Notes under the pieces: model-generated
Told to the model about the DNA's origin: nothing
Databases searched by the model: none
The model's input: the letters and a program-made list of their open reading frames with translations, nothing else
Shown here: piece by piece, positions 16,954 through 24,393 of the stretch
Numbering within the stretch: the stretch's first letter is position 1
Layout of the letters: each line of letters starts with the position of its first letter
Assembly: GCA_020053355.1 (NCBI GenBank)
Contig: JAGVNI010000014.1
Location: 48,769 to 112,768, forward strand
Reading direction: 5' to 3'
DNA: 64,000 bases
Origin: an archaeon
GTDB lineage: Archaea > Micrarchaeota > Micrarchaeia > Anstonellales > Bilamarchaeaceae
Position numbers and translations under genes: made by a program

Positions 16954-17525
16954 GCATGGCACTTGAGAAGAAGGAAAGGGAATACCTGCTGAAACTGGCG
17001 AGGGATGCGGTCAAGGCGCATCTTGCGAACGGAAGGAAGCTTGATGTTGCGCCCAAAGACGTGCCTTCCAAGAGGCTTGTCGAGAACGGGGCATGCTTCG
17101 TGACATTGTACCTGGGCAAGCAGCTTCGGGGCTGCATCGGAACGCTTGAGGCGCACCGGCCCCTTGTCATGGACGTGATTGAGAACGCGCTCAGCTCGGC
17201 TTTCGAGGACCCGCGGTTCCGTCCGCTCCGGCAGGATGAGCTGGCGAAAGTGACATTCTCGATTTCAGTCCTGAGCGAACCGAAGCCGTTCCCGGTGAAA
17301 GACGCAGCCGACCTCCTCAGGAAGCTGGTCCCGGAGAAGCACGGCATGATAATCCAGAAGGGTTATGCGAGGGCGACGTTCCTCCCGGTGGTCTGGGAGC
17401 AGCTCCCGAAGAAGGAGGAGTTTTTGGCGCACCTGTGCATGAAGGCAGGGCTCGGTAAGGATGCCTGGCGCGACACGAAAGGGATGGAATTCTTCGTCTA
17501 TGAGGCTGAGGAGTTCTCAGAATAG
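16950..17525 (+). CDS. amrA: AMMECR1-domain protein (AmmeMemoRadiSam system protein A)
   Basis: 191 residues, full length for AMMECR1. It has the hallmark LRGCIGTLEAHRPL, followed by DVIENALSSAFEDPRFRPL, SISVLSEPKPF and GYARATFLPVVWEQLPKKEEFLAHLCMKAGL. The ATG overlaps the stop of the preceding small membrane protein gene; ATG 16956 is an alternative. Function is unknown, although human AMMECR1 mutations cause disease. Last gene of the four-gene cluster. Confidence 0.92.
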   Translation: MSMALEKKEREYLLKLARDAVKAHLANGRKLDVAPKDVPSKRLVENGACFVTLYLGKQLRGCIGTLEAHRPLVMDVIENALSSAFEDPRFRPLRQDELAKVTFSISVLSEPKPFPVKDAADLLRKLVPEKHGMIIQKGYARATFLPVVWEQLPKKEEFLAHLCMKAGLGKDAWRDTKGMEFFVYEAEEFSE

Positions 17526-17571
17526 TTAAAAAGGGTTGGTGCCTAACATCAAAAATCTCATTTCAATTCAT

Positions 17572-17683
17572 GCCGACGTCGCATAACCCGGTAGCGCGAC
17601 GGTCTCGAAGCAGCAGCCCGAAACGGGGTGCCGCGATTAAACCGTTCCCTTTGGGATTCCAGGTTCAAATCCTGGCGTCGGCG
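17572..17683 (+). tRNA. tRNA-Ser(CGA) with canonical intron
   Basis: Acceptor arms GCCGACG and CGTCGGC pair fully, discriminator G. The anticodon stem ACGGT/ACCGT encloses the loop CTCGAA, giving anticodon CGA. A class II variable arm (TCCC-TTT-GGGA) supports Ser. The T arm is CCAGG-TTCAAAT-CCTGG. A roughly 30-nt intron follows position 37 (about 17608-17637), the canonical archaeal site. Confidence 0.85.
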
Positions 17684-17747
17684 TATACTTATAGATAGCG
17701 ATAGCCTTGGTGCAACTAATAAAACTGTTCTCGTTCTATAGCCATCC

Positions 17748-18401
17748 ATGATAGTCCTCAACCTCAAGACATACCCTGAAAGCATACAGAAGGCGCTCCT
17801 TTTCACGGACATTACCAGGGAGGTGGTGGGTGACACGGGCGTAAGAATAGTGGTCTGCCCTCCGACAGTCTTCCTCCGCGAGGCTGCCGAAAGCTTCTCG
17901 GACGTTTTTGCCCAGCATGCCGACCCCGAACCTGCAGGCGCGCATACGGGCTCCATCAGCGCGGAGATGCTGAAAGCCGCGAAGGTTAAGGGCTCGCTGA
18001 TCAACCATTCCGAAAAGAGGGTCGCCGATTCCTCGAGGATTAAGGCGACGATTGACAGGCTGCACGAGCAGGGGCTTGAGAGCCTGGTCTGCGCGGCGGC
18101 GACTGGGGAGGCCTCGTCTTTCGCGTCATACAGCCCGACATTCATAGCGGTGGAGCCGCCCGAACTCATCGGAAGCGGGATAAGCGTATCTAAGGCGAAG
18201 CCGGAGATTGTCATAAACTCGGTAAAGGCCGTCAAGGAAGTCAACCATAACGTCAAGGTCCTCTGCGGCGCCGGCGTCAGCAACAAGGATGATTTGAAAA
18301 AGGCCCTCGAACTCGGAGCGGAGGGCGTGCTTCTTGCAAGCGCTTTCGTGAAAGCGAAGGACCCCAAGGCGTTCCTGGCTGGATTGGCGTCCGTTTTCTA
18401 A
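17748..18401 (+). CDS. tpiA: triosephosphate isomerase, archaeal type
   Basis: 217 residues, the short archaeal TPI (bacterial enzymes have about 250). Catalytic His is in SLINHSEKR and catalytic Glu in FIAVEPPELIGSG; the phosphate-binding loop is VLCGAGVSNKDDL and GVLLASAFVKAKDP. It interconverts dihydroxyacetone phosphate and glyceraldehyde 3-phosphate, also supplying a PdxS substrate. A TATA-like ACTAATAAAAC lies about 25-30 nt upstream of the ATG, so the transcript is leaderless. It lies just downstream of tRNA-Ser. Confidence 0.95.
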   Translation: MIVLNLKTYPESIQKALLFTDITREVVGDTGVRIVVCPPTVFLREAAESFSDVFAQHADPEPAGAHTGSISAEMLKAAKVKGSLINHSEKRVADSSRIKATIDRLHEQGLESLVCAAATGEASSFASYSPTFIAVEPPELIGSGISVSKAKPEIVINSVKAVKEVNHNVKVLCGAGVSNKDDLKKALELGAEGVLLASAFVKAKDPKAFLAGLASVF

Positions 18402-18412
18402 GCCGCCATTTA

Positions 18413-18465
18413 CCCCGATGCCCATAGAAAGGTTTAAAATCCTCAGGAGGGCGATAGCATCGGGG
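18413..18465 (+). promoter_or_regulatory. inverted repeat enclosing the promoter of the MscS-like gene
   Basis: CCCCGATGC (18413-18421) and GCATCGGGG (18457-18465) form a perfect 9-bp inverted repeat around a TATA-like GTTTAAAATC (about 18432-18441). The right arm reaches the expected transcript start. It could be an operator or an RNA stem ending the tpiA transcript. Confidence 0.4.
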
Positions 18466-18481
18466 TGATTGTATAGCAGAA

Positions 18482-19156
18482 TTGAACCAGACAGTCCTAA
18501 TGGACTCCGTGAACACGGCGGTCCAGAACATAACGGTATCGAGCATCGAGTTGATACCGAGCATCATAGCCACCGTACTGGTGCTTGTGCTTGGTTGGGT
18601 CGTAGCATTCATTGTAAGCAGGCTATTCGCGGGGCTGCTCCGCACGATTAAGCTTGAGGAGTTCCTCAAGACGCACAAGGTCGAGGACGCCCTTGGCTCG
18701 GTGAAAATCAGCGACGTGCTCACCAAGATAGTGAAGTATTACGTGCTCCTCATCTTCATCCAGGCCGCGGTGTCGTATGTGGCTCCGCAAGCCGTCGTCG
18801 ATTTCCTCGGCGACGCCCTGCTGAAGCTCCCGCTGATTATCAGCGCGATAATAATAGTGCTGATTGCGGTCATATTCGGCGAGTACCTCAAGGAGGCGAT
18901 TGTCGAGCTGGACAAGAAGTCAGCCACGGTGAAGCTGTCCGCTCGGGCGGTCAAGCTGGTCGTGATATACATAGGGGTGACGATGGGGCTTGATACGGTC
19001 CATATCAGCACGACTATCCTGACAGGCATCTTCCTGACAGTCATCCAAGCGGTCGCTTTCGGCATCGCTCTCGCCCTCGGCATAGCCTTCGGCCTTGGAG
19101 GCCAGGAAGACGCCAAGGAAGTCATAAAGAGCTCGAGGAAGAACCTCAAGGTCTGA
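18482..19156 (+). CDS. MscS-like/TM-helix membrane protein
   Basis: 224 residues with about five hydrophobic segments. VLVLVLGWVVAFIVSRLFAGLLRTI near the start and ITGIFLTVIQAVAFGIALALGIAFGLGGQEDAKE at the end match the conserved TM-helix repeat found in small-conductance mechanosensitive-channel relatives. The typical MscS beta domain is missing after the pore-like helix, so it is a short form. The start is taken as TTG 18482, about 15 nt after GGGGTGAT; ATG 18500 is an alternative. Likely role in osmotic response (inference). Confidence 0.65.
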   Translation: MNQTVLMDSVNTAVQNITVSSIELIPSIIATVLVLVLGWVVAFIVSRLFAGLLRTIKLEEFLKTHKVEDALGSVKISDVLTKIVKYYVLLIFIQAAVSYVAPQAVVDFLGDALLKLPLIISAIIIVLIAVIFGEYLKEAIVELDKKSATVKLSARAVKLVVIYIGVTMGLDTVHISTTILTGIFLTVIQAVAFGIALALGIAFGLGGQEDAKEVIKSSRKNLKV

Positions 19157-19175
19157 TTTTTTTATTTTTTCTTTC
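19157..19175 (+). terminator. T-rich terminator after MscS-like gene
   Basis: A stretch dominated by T (TTTTTTTATTTTTTC) immediately follows the stop codon, a typical archaeal termination signal. It could also supply the TATA element for the next gene. Confidence 0.45.
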
Positions 19176-19189
19176 CATTTTTCCTGCCC

Positions 19190-19654
19190 ATGGAAGCGAG
19201 CGGCACTGATTTGAATTTTTTCCAATCCAACTTGGGCATGGCAAACCTCAGATTGGCCCTATTAATCCTGGTATGCGGGTTGTCCGCAAACACATTCGCC
19301 CGTAGTGCGGTGGAAGCCGCCCAGGCGGCGAACGAGGTGGACACGGCATATTGCACGAAAAGCGGCGCAAACATGATAGACTACTGCACCGGATACTGCG
19401 AACTGCAATCGGGCGAATCCTGCACCTCAGCGGCATACAGCGAGTCGGCGGACACGAACGACATTGACCTGTGCGAATGCACATGCGGGGTGGAGGGGCT
19501 GACATACAGCTATGAAAGCGTCCCCTGCGGGCTGGACCTTAACATTTACGGCACGCCAAGCGGCGATGACTACGGGTATTCCGGGGATGCAAGCTTCTGC
19601 TGCCTGCCGGCGTTCCTGCTTGGGATGATAGGGTTCGCAACGATCCGCATATGA
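19190..19654 (+). CDS. small secreted Cys-rich protein with C-terminal hydrophobic segment
   Basis: 154 residues with an N-terminal signal-like helix (LRLALLILVCGLSANTFA). The mature part has about 13 Cys residues in clusters (YCTKSG, DYCTGYCELQSGESC, LCECTCG, FCCLPA) and a final hydrophobic segment (AFLLGMIGFATIRI). The ATG at 19190 is about 25 nt after a T/A-rich stretch and may be leaderless; ATG 19238 (MANLRLALL) would give a more usual signal peptide. The Cys pattern suggests disulphides or metal. Family not recognised. Confidence 0.5.
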   Translation: MEASGTDLNFFQSNLGMANLRLALLILVCGLSANTFARSAVEAAQAANEVDTAYCTKSGANMIDYCTGYCELQSGESCTSAAYSESADTNDIDLCECTCGVEGLTYSYESVPCGLDLNIYGTPSGDDYGYSGDASFCCLPAFLLGMIGFATIRI

Positions 19655-19699
19655 GGATGCAGGCGGTCCTGCCTTCGTCCTTCCTTTTCCTAATTTGGC

Positions 19700-20338
19700 T
19701 TATTTTCCCGGATTTGCCGGATTTCCAATCTTCGGGTTTTCGAGAATTGCGCAGACTTTAAGGGAAATGTCCCGGATAGCACCCGCCATATTCACCGGAA
19801 CGGCCTTGGGGATGTCCGTGGAATAGCGGACGTATGTAAGTATGCGGGCTAGGCCAGGATTCCTCTGGAAATCCACGGACACGCCCTCCCAGTTCCTGCG
19901 GATTCGCTCGGTGATACCGGGATTGTTCGAGGGGAGGTGGACCGTGTCGCTTGAAGGCCGGGCTGCAATCCGCGCTTTCGCTATCGCTTCAGGGCATACG
20001 CACTCTACCAGAAGGATGGGGTTTCCGAATGCAATGGCCGCATCGTACGAGCGCGCCCGGCTCTCATATGTCTGGTGAGGCCTATCCACGATTACCCCGT
20101 TATTGTCCCGGAGCAGATTCATGACCCAGACGTCCATTTGCCAAAGTATCTGGACATTGTCTTCCTTCTTGTATGGAAACAAGCCCAGTTTCTGACGCGT
20201 CTCGTCGATTCCGATTAAATGGAAACCGTCCAACTCCTTCTGGATGGCACGGGCTGCGGTCGTCTTTCCGCATCCGTATTTCCCGCATACTACGATGAGG
20301 GGTTTTTTTGCATCTGATGGGGGTTGGGCTATAACCAC
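19700..20338 (-). CDS. P-loop kinase of the AAA_33/zeta-toxin-like type
   Basis: 212 residues. Walker A GKYGCGKTTAAR near residue 19 is followed by a short LID-like arrangement; VIVDRPHQTYESRARSYDAA and LLVECVCPEAIAKARIAAR resemble small-molecule or polynucleotide kinases. Substrate unknown. It starts with GTG at 20338; the TATA-like TATTATAATC lies 14-23 nt upstream. Next to it lies tRNA-Gly with its repeats, suggesting a variable region. Confidence 0.6.
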   Translation of the reverse strand: MVIAQPPSDAKKPLIVVCGKYGCGKTTAARAIQKELDGFHLIGIDETRQKLGLFPYKKEDNVQILWQMDVWVMNLLRDNNGVIVDRPHQTYESRARSYDAAIAFGNPILLVECVCPEAIAKARIAARPSSDTVHLPSNNPGITERIRRNWEGVSVDFQRNPGLARILTYVRYSTDIPKAVPVNMAGAIRDISLKVCAILENPKIGNPANPGK

Positions 20339-20408
20339 AAAAATACACCGATTATAATATGATAAATTCTCTTTAAAAACCCATCACCAGCCAATAACTA
20401 TGATTATC

Positions 20409-20536
20409 GCGGTTGTAGTCTAGCCTGGTAGGACTTAGGCCTTCCAAGAAACTTTCCTCCGGTTTTTCCCCGGTTAAAGTTTCATCAAACTTCATGAGGA
20501 AAGCCTATAACCCGGGTTCAAATCCCGGCGACCGCA
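20409..20536 (+). tRNA. tRNA-Gly(TCC) with canonical intron
   Basis: Acceptor arms GCGGTTG and CGACCGC pair (one G-T), discriminator A. D stem GTCT/GGAC; anticodon stem TAGGC/GCCTA; loop CTTCCAA gives anticodon TCC. T arm CCGGG-TTCAAAT-CCCGG. The intron is 20447-20501 (55 nt) after position 37. It carries inverted arms GAAACTTT and AAAGTTTC followed by ATCAAAC, the same module repeated downstream and in another tRNA intron. Confidence 0.85.
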
Positions 20537-20705
20537 TTTGAAACTTTACTTAGCCCGGACTCCGGTTAAAGTTTCATCAAACATCCTGTCCGGTTCAAAT
20601 CCCGGCGACCGCATTTGAAACTTTACTTAGCCCGGACTCCGGTTAAAGTTTCATCAAACTTCATGAGGAAAGCCTATAACCCGGGTTCAAATCCCGGCGA
20701 CCGCA
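20537..20705 (+). repeat. tandem orphan copies of the tRNA-Gly intron and 3' half
   Basis: Directly after tRNA-Gly are two further copies of the intron-plus-3'-exon segment. Copy 2 (about 20539-20614) keeps the GAAACTTT/AAAGTTTC arms and the T arm but lacks the 3' anticodon stem. Copy 3 (about 20616-20705) has the complete 3' half, ending in the same acceptor strand CGACCGC plus A. Neither has a 5' half. Spacing between copies is 92 and 77 bp. Confidence 0.8.
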
Positions 20706-20709
20706 TTTG

Positions 20710-20799
20710 AAAGGGGCGCTAAGATTCAACGTTCGCGTCCAATTGATCGTCGTAACGACCAATGGACCATTGATGCCCGGCATCAATTGGTCCCCTTTC
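20710..20799. repeat. cloverleaf-like foldback element
   Basis: Outer arms GAAAGGGG (20710-20717) and CCCCTTTC (20792-20799) enclose CCAATTG/CAATTGG (20739-20790). These enclose three small hairpins with 3-nt loops: GTCG-TAA-CGAC, CAATG-GAC-CATTG and ATGC-CCG-GCAT. The rest of the intergenic stretch to 21066 shows only the promoter of the next gene. Confidence 0.6.
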
Positions 20800-21066
20800 A
20801 GACCCCCACCTGAGCCTACGCTAAGGATATGGAATTTTCGATTTCTTATCTTTTCTATTAGTATTCTACCACAAGTGAGCATTTGTATAAAAAGTACATT
20901 TTTTCAGCAGCGGACATGGGAAAAATACTACGGCGATTGCCGATTCGCTTGAAAAGAGGGTAATGCGGGTTTATTTCAGGGGCTTCATGACAGGCAAGAG
21001 CCTATCGACGATGCGAAGAACATTTTTAAACTAAATATCCCATAATTAAGATTGAGAGAACCCCAC

Positions 21067-22476
21067 ATGACCAAGCATAAAACAATTTTCGGCTCAGCCC
21101 CACCTAGTGGCAAGCCGGTCCAAAGAATAACCTTATCACCCCCCTTGGTCGATGCCATAGCAAAGGGAAACGGGCGTGCAATGCCCTTCATCCCCAGCCT
21201 CACCCGCCATGGCTGCGAACTATCACTGGAGGTGGCGACCGACCCGTGGGTCACAAAGGGCCTGTTCGACATGGGACGCATGGGCATGGACGATTTCGGC
21301 AACATGGGGGAGTATGTCTCCACCCTCATGCAGATTTTCGAGGATGCCCGGCGCTGCACTGTTTTCTTCGCCCCGAGCAACCTCTTCGCCGACACGATGA
21401 AAGAGAGGCTGGAGCACAGGCTGACGGTCATCCGGGCAAACGGCCGGACAACTATTGACGAAACGGGAAAAACATCCTGGGGCGGGCCTTTCGACCCGGC
21501 GCTCTCTGTTTTCGCGAACAGGACGCCAACCGTATATGATTACAACCTGGGCGAGGCCTACCCGCACGGCATCAGGATGGTCTTCGACGACCTGGACCGG
21601 AACAGCGACCGGGGGAACATCTACTCCATTCCCAAAAGCGTCCCGGGTGGCATGGTAGGCATAATGCCTTTCTATTACCGGGAATCCGACAATCCATCCG
21701 GGGTCGTCTGGCTGGAAGGCGACCTCCGGGCGCGGAATTCTAGGCTTGAGGGCTTCAGCAAGGCGTACTGGGCTGCGACGCTCGCCATGAGCGCCTCATC
21801 GCAGATTTCGTTATTGCTCACGCACAGGTTCGATTCGATAACCAACCTCCCCCGGAGGGTGGATTTCGAGATTGACCTCAAAGACGGCATCCGCGGGATG
21901 ATACGGGATGGCAAAGGAATCTACATGATGTTCATCGACCTCGACGACTTCAAGCGCATCAACGACGATTACACCCATCCGATTGGCGATGAGATATTGA
22001 AGCAGGCGGCTGAGATGATGCAGCGTTCCGTCCGCACCGGCGACATGGTTGCACGGGTGGGCGGCGAGGAGTTCGCGGTCAAAGTCGAGTGCGACTCCCA
22101 CCAGAAGGCCCTTGAGATAGCCGAGAGGATAAGGGCGAACGTCGACCGCATCAGCGTCTGGGTGGTCCGCAGGGAAGGGAAGGTCGAGATGGTCCGCAGG
22201 AACCAGGACGACCGGACCCCGCTTCCGGAAGGTGCCGAGGAAGTGAAGGTGACCTGCAGCATGGGCGTAATCGACGTGCGGGCGACAGCCGGGAACAAGG
22301 TGGGGATGGTTATCCCCCCGAACGGGAGAGGCGACAAGCTCGTGCAGGACATCTACAGCCAGGCGTACAGCCAATCGGCGGAGCTTCTCCACCACGCAAA
22401 GAGCAACGGGAAGAACTGCGTATACTATCGGGACGGCGGTTTGGCATGCAGGGCGCTCCGGATGTCTTTCAGTTAG
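21067..22476 (+). CDS. GGDEF-domain protein (predicted diguanylate cyclase)
   Basis: 469 residues. The C-terminal GGDEF domain starts near residue 255: SITNLPRRVDFE, then MMFIDLDDFKRINDDYTHPIGDEILKQAAEMM, then RTGDMVARVGGEEF. The active-site loop GGEEF (residues 332-336) is intact and an RxxD inhibitory site (RTGD, 323-326) lies at the proper spacing. The domain makes cyclic di-GMP from two GTP in bacteria. The N-terminal 240 residues have no recognised sensor domain but could be GAF-like. An insertion of about 30 residues follows the active site before VTCSMGV. The ATG at 21067 is preferred over TTG 21052. GGDEF proteins are uncommon in archaea. Confidence 0.88.
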   Translation: MTKHKTIFGSAPPSGKPVQRITLSPPLVDAIAKGNGRAMPFIPSLTRHGCELSLEVATDPWVTKGLFDMGRMGMDDFGNMGEYVSTLMQIFEDARRCTVFFAPSNLFADTMKERLEHRLTVIRANGRTTIDETGKTSWGGPFDPALSVFANRTPTVYDYNLGEAYPHGIRMVFDDLDRNSDRGNIYSIPKSVPGGMVGIMPFYYRESDNPSGVVWLEGDLRARNSRLEGFSKAYWAATLAMSASSQISLLLTHRFDSITNLPRRVDFEIDLKDGIRGMIRDGKGIYMMFIDLDDFKRINDDYTHPIGDEILKQAAEMMQRSVRTGDMVARVGGEEFAVKVECDSHQKALEIAERIRANVDRISVWVVRREGKVEMVRRNQDDRTPLPEGAEEVKVTCSMGVIDVRATAGNKVGMVIPPNGRGDKLVQDIYSQAYSQSAELLHHAKSNGKNCVYYRDGGLACRALRMSFS

Positions 22477-22511
22477 GTTTTAAATCCCCTGCAGGCTATT
22501 TTCATTAATTC

Positions 22512-22731
22512 GCCTCCGTAGCTCAGGAAACTTTTTAGGAAAAAGTTTCATCAAAAACGCCTAAAGAGTTGAGCAATGGCAGAGCGCCTCTCTCGTAAGC
22601 TTTTTGGGAAAAAGCTTAACCAAAAACCGTTTGTGGCAAAACCCTTCCGGGTTTTGAAACTGAAGGTTTTAGGCCGCCTTTTCCCAAAAGGCGGAAGGAG
22701 GAAGTCGGGGGTTCAAATCCCTCCGGGGGCT
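22512..22731 (+). tRNA. tRNA-Thr(CGT) with two introns
   Basis: 220 nt in total. Acceptor arms GCCTCCG and CGGGGGC pair, discriminator T. D stem GCTC/GAGC; anticodon stem CCTCT/GGAGG around CTCGTA gives anticodon CGT. T arm GGGGG-TTCAAAT-CCCTC. Intron 1 (about 22527-22573, 47 nt) lies in the D loop; removing it leaves a normal AGCAATGGCA loop. Intron 2 (about 22598-22695, 98 nt) is at 37/38 and holds three consecutive hairpins. A T run follows at 22731-22737. Confidence 0.85.
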
Positions 22732-22789
22732 TTTTTTACTAATTCTCATCTTACATACGTTCATAAACACTTAGTATCACAATATACTA

Positions 22790-23866
22790 ATGGTTCCTAG
22801 AGCACTATTCAGGAATAGGGATATTTCTCCTAATGATTACCGCCATCTCGCCGGCAGCAGGAAAGAGGTGGAGCTCGCCGGCCTTCCGCTGCCCGGAGTA
22901 GACAGGCTTGTCGAAATCCGCAGCCCCAAGGGCAAGCGGGATTTCAATCCAAAGGATTACCGCGCCCTTTATCGCTACTGCTTTCCGGAACCTGACGAGC
23001 AGAGCCCATGGTCAAGCATGGCCGGCACGTTTTCGGACATGGCCCGCATCGACAGCGGCACTGAAGGTTCTGATATGCTTCGCAAGACATACGGCATGCT
23101 CCGCTACCGCGACGTTGTCGCATTGAGCGGCAGGCAGGTTGTTGGATTCACGTCGTTCGTGACCATGCCGCTTGATTCTGGCAATGCCGTGGTTTACAGC
23201 CTTTATAGCGGCACGGCAGACCAGGCATTCATGATAACACAGTACGGGCGCCTGGATAATTTCAGGGGCAAGGGGTTGGCAAGCCTTTTCATGCTGGTCA
23301 AGCATGGGATGGCCGAAGAGGATGCGCGAAAACTCGGATACGCCGGGAGCGTGGCGGGAACCATGATGGATGCGTCATTCATCGGCCAGGCAGACAGTGA
23401 AACAGGCATCCGTGAGACGAAAACGCGCCTTGAGATAAATCAGCGCCTTGGTGCGCTCGCCTTGATGCTTGATGCGGGCTCCGGTTGCTGGGTCACGCCG
23501 TGCTTCCAGCCTGCGCTCTCTGAGCATTCGAACCCTATCCTGATGCATCTCCTTTTCAGGGAGCGCCAGGCAAATCCCGAGCGGCTTGGGGGAATCTCCG
23601 AAATCGACCTGGGATTGGCAAGGAATCTGGCGGCCGCGTATGCCAGCACTTACGCATGGCAGTCGACCCCGGACGAGATATCCGAAATGGACGGCTTCGT
23701 GGATAGCCGGTTCGCTGCGGCAAAGAGGGCTATCCTCGTGCCTGTGGAACACCTGCCGGATATCACAGCGCTGGCATCGGCTGACCCAATGCTGAGAGAC
23801 CAGGTCGAGCGGGATTATGGCCAGCCCGGCGAGCATGCAAAAATGATAAAAACAGCATTGGGGTGA
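22790..23866 (+). CDS. putative GNAT-like acetyltransferase, large form
   Basis: 358 residues. The middle contains a GNAT-like pattern: a strand (VVALSGRQVVGFTSFVTMPL), a second strand (FMITQYGRLDNF) and RGKGLASLFMLVKHGMAEEDARKLGY, resembling the acetyl-CoA loop and following helix. Flanking parts are not recognised. The gene starts about 60 nt after tRNA-Thr; TATACTAATGG is very close to the start, and AT-rich ACATACGTTCATAAACAC lies about 30 nt upstream. Convergent with the His-rich mini-gene, 6 nt apart. Confidence 0.5.
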   Translation: MVPRALFRNRDISPNDYRHLAGSRKEVELAGLPLPGVDRLVEIRSPKGKRDFNPKDYRALYRYCFPEPDEQSPWSSMAGTFSDMARIDSGTEGSDMLRKTYGMLRYRDVVALSGRQVVGFTSFVTMPLDSGNAVVYSLYSGTADQAFMITQYGRLDNFRGKGLASLFMLVKHGMAEEDARKLGYAGSVAGTMMDASFIGQADSETGIRETKTRLEINQRLGALALMLDAGSGCWVTPCFQPALSEHSNPILMHLLFRERQANPERLGGISEIDLGLARNLAAAYASTYAWQSTPDEISEMDGFVDSRFAAAKRAILVPVEHLPDITALASADPMLRDQVERDYGQPGEHAKMIKTALG

Positions 23867-23872
23867 CGGGGC

Positions 23873-23992
23873 TCAGCGGCGTTTTACTTTCCGTTTATGC
23901 GCCTTCCCGTTTTCGTGGATGCAACTGTCTTTTGTATGTGTATGCCCTTCGTGTCCAGGATGCACATGCTTTTTCTCGGTTTTCTTTTCCAT
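23873..23992 (-). CDS. 39-residue His-rich peptide
   Basis: A short ORF one base after the SpeD-like stop codon, preceded by GGAAGGTGG as a ribosome-binding site. The peptide is Lys- and His-rich with one Cys (HVHPGHEGHTYT, then CIHENGKAH). Six His residues suggest metal binding. Its close spacing and ribosome-binding site indicate it is the last gene of the DUF134 - DUF5320 - SpeD-like operon. Not a known family. Confidence 0.5.
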   Translation of the reverse strand: MEKKTEKKHVHPGHEGHTHTKDSCIHENGKAHKRKVKRR

Positions 23993-23993
23993 G

Positions 23994-24383
23994 TTACCAC
24001 CTTCCGATTTTTGAGATTTCTATACCGTGGTTGTTGCCTCTCCGGTAAATCATACCGTGATATTCGTCCAAACCAAAGTATGAGTTTAATACGTTAATTA
24101 CCTCATTCGCATTAAAGTCCTTGCAGGAATATAAGTCGAAATATATTTCGTTCGTATCTGAAAAAAGATGCAGGGAGCAGTGGCTCGTGGTAATCATCTG
24201 CACAAAGCTCTGCCCCGGAAAATCAAGGTCCGCTGCATCTGACCATACAAGAGGCCCCAGGGCTTTCATATCCGCCACTTCCAGAATGTCTCTGACAATG
24301 GATTCCGCACGCTTTTTTGGAACGTTCCCCATGTTTTTGATTTTAGCGTTGATTGTCAGATGCAGATGGGTCAATTCTTCCAT
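23994..24383 (-). CDS. S-adenosylmethionine decarboxylase-like (SpeD family) protein
   Basis: 129 residues, the size of prokaryotic SpeD. The part LDFPGQSFVQMITTSHCSLHLFSDTNEIYFDLYSC resembles the pyruvoyl-forming region of SpeD (usual form ESHISIHT...DvFtCG), with Ser-His-x-Ser-x-His retained, but the Glu before the processing Ser is Thr and the Cys-Gly is Cys-Lys. It may be a divergent pyruvoyl decarboxylase with another substrate, or an inactive relative. Strong ribosome-binding site GGAGG lies 8 nt before ATG 24383, so the longer ORF is unlikely. Confidence 0.55.
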   Translation of the reverse strand: MEELTHLHLTINAKIKNMGNVPKKRAESIVRDILEVADMKALGPLVWSDAADLDFPGQSFVQMITTSHCSLHLFSDTNEIYFDLYSCKDFNANEVINVLNSYFGLDEYHGMIYRRGNNHGIEISKIGRW

Positions 24384-24393
24384 ATAATCCTCC

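Noticed and set aside
17558..18367. 269-codon ORF on the minus strand over tpiA and tRNA-Ser
   Set aside because: It is the antisense shadow of tpiA, with no promoter or ribosome-binding site and no domain-like sequence.
20616..20705. Third copy as a complete second tRNA-Gly gene
   Set aside because: It has only the 3' half; no D arm or 5' acceptor strand is found upstream of it.
20447..20705. CRISPR array
   Set aside because: Repeats are tRNA-derived with internal homology, only three copies, and no variable spacers of constant length or cas genes.
20661..20882. 73-codon minus-strand ORF across the tRNA-Gly repeat
   Set aside because: Most of it is antisense tRNA and foldback DNA; no plausible protein features.
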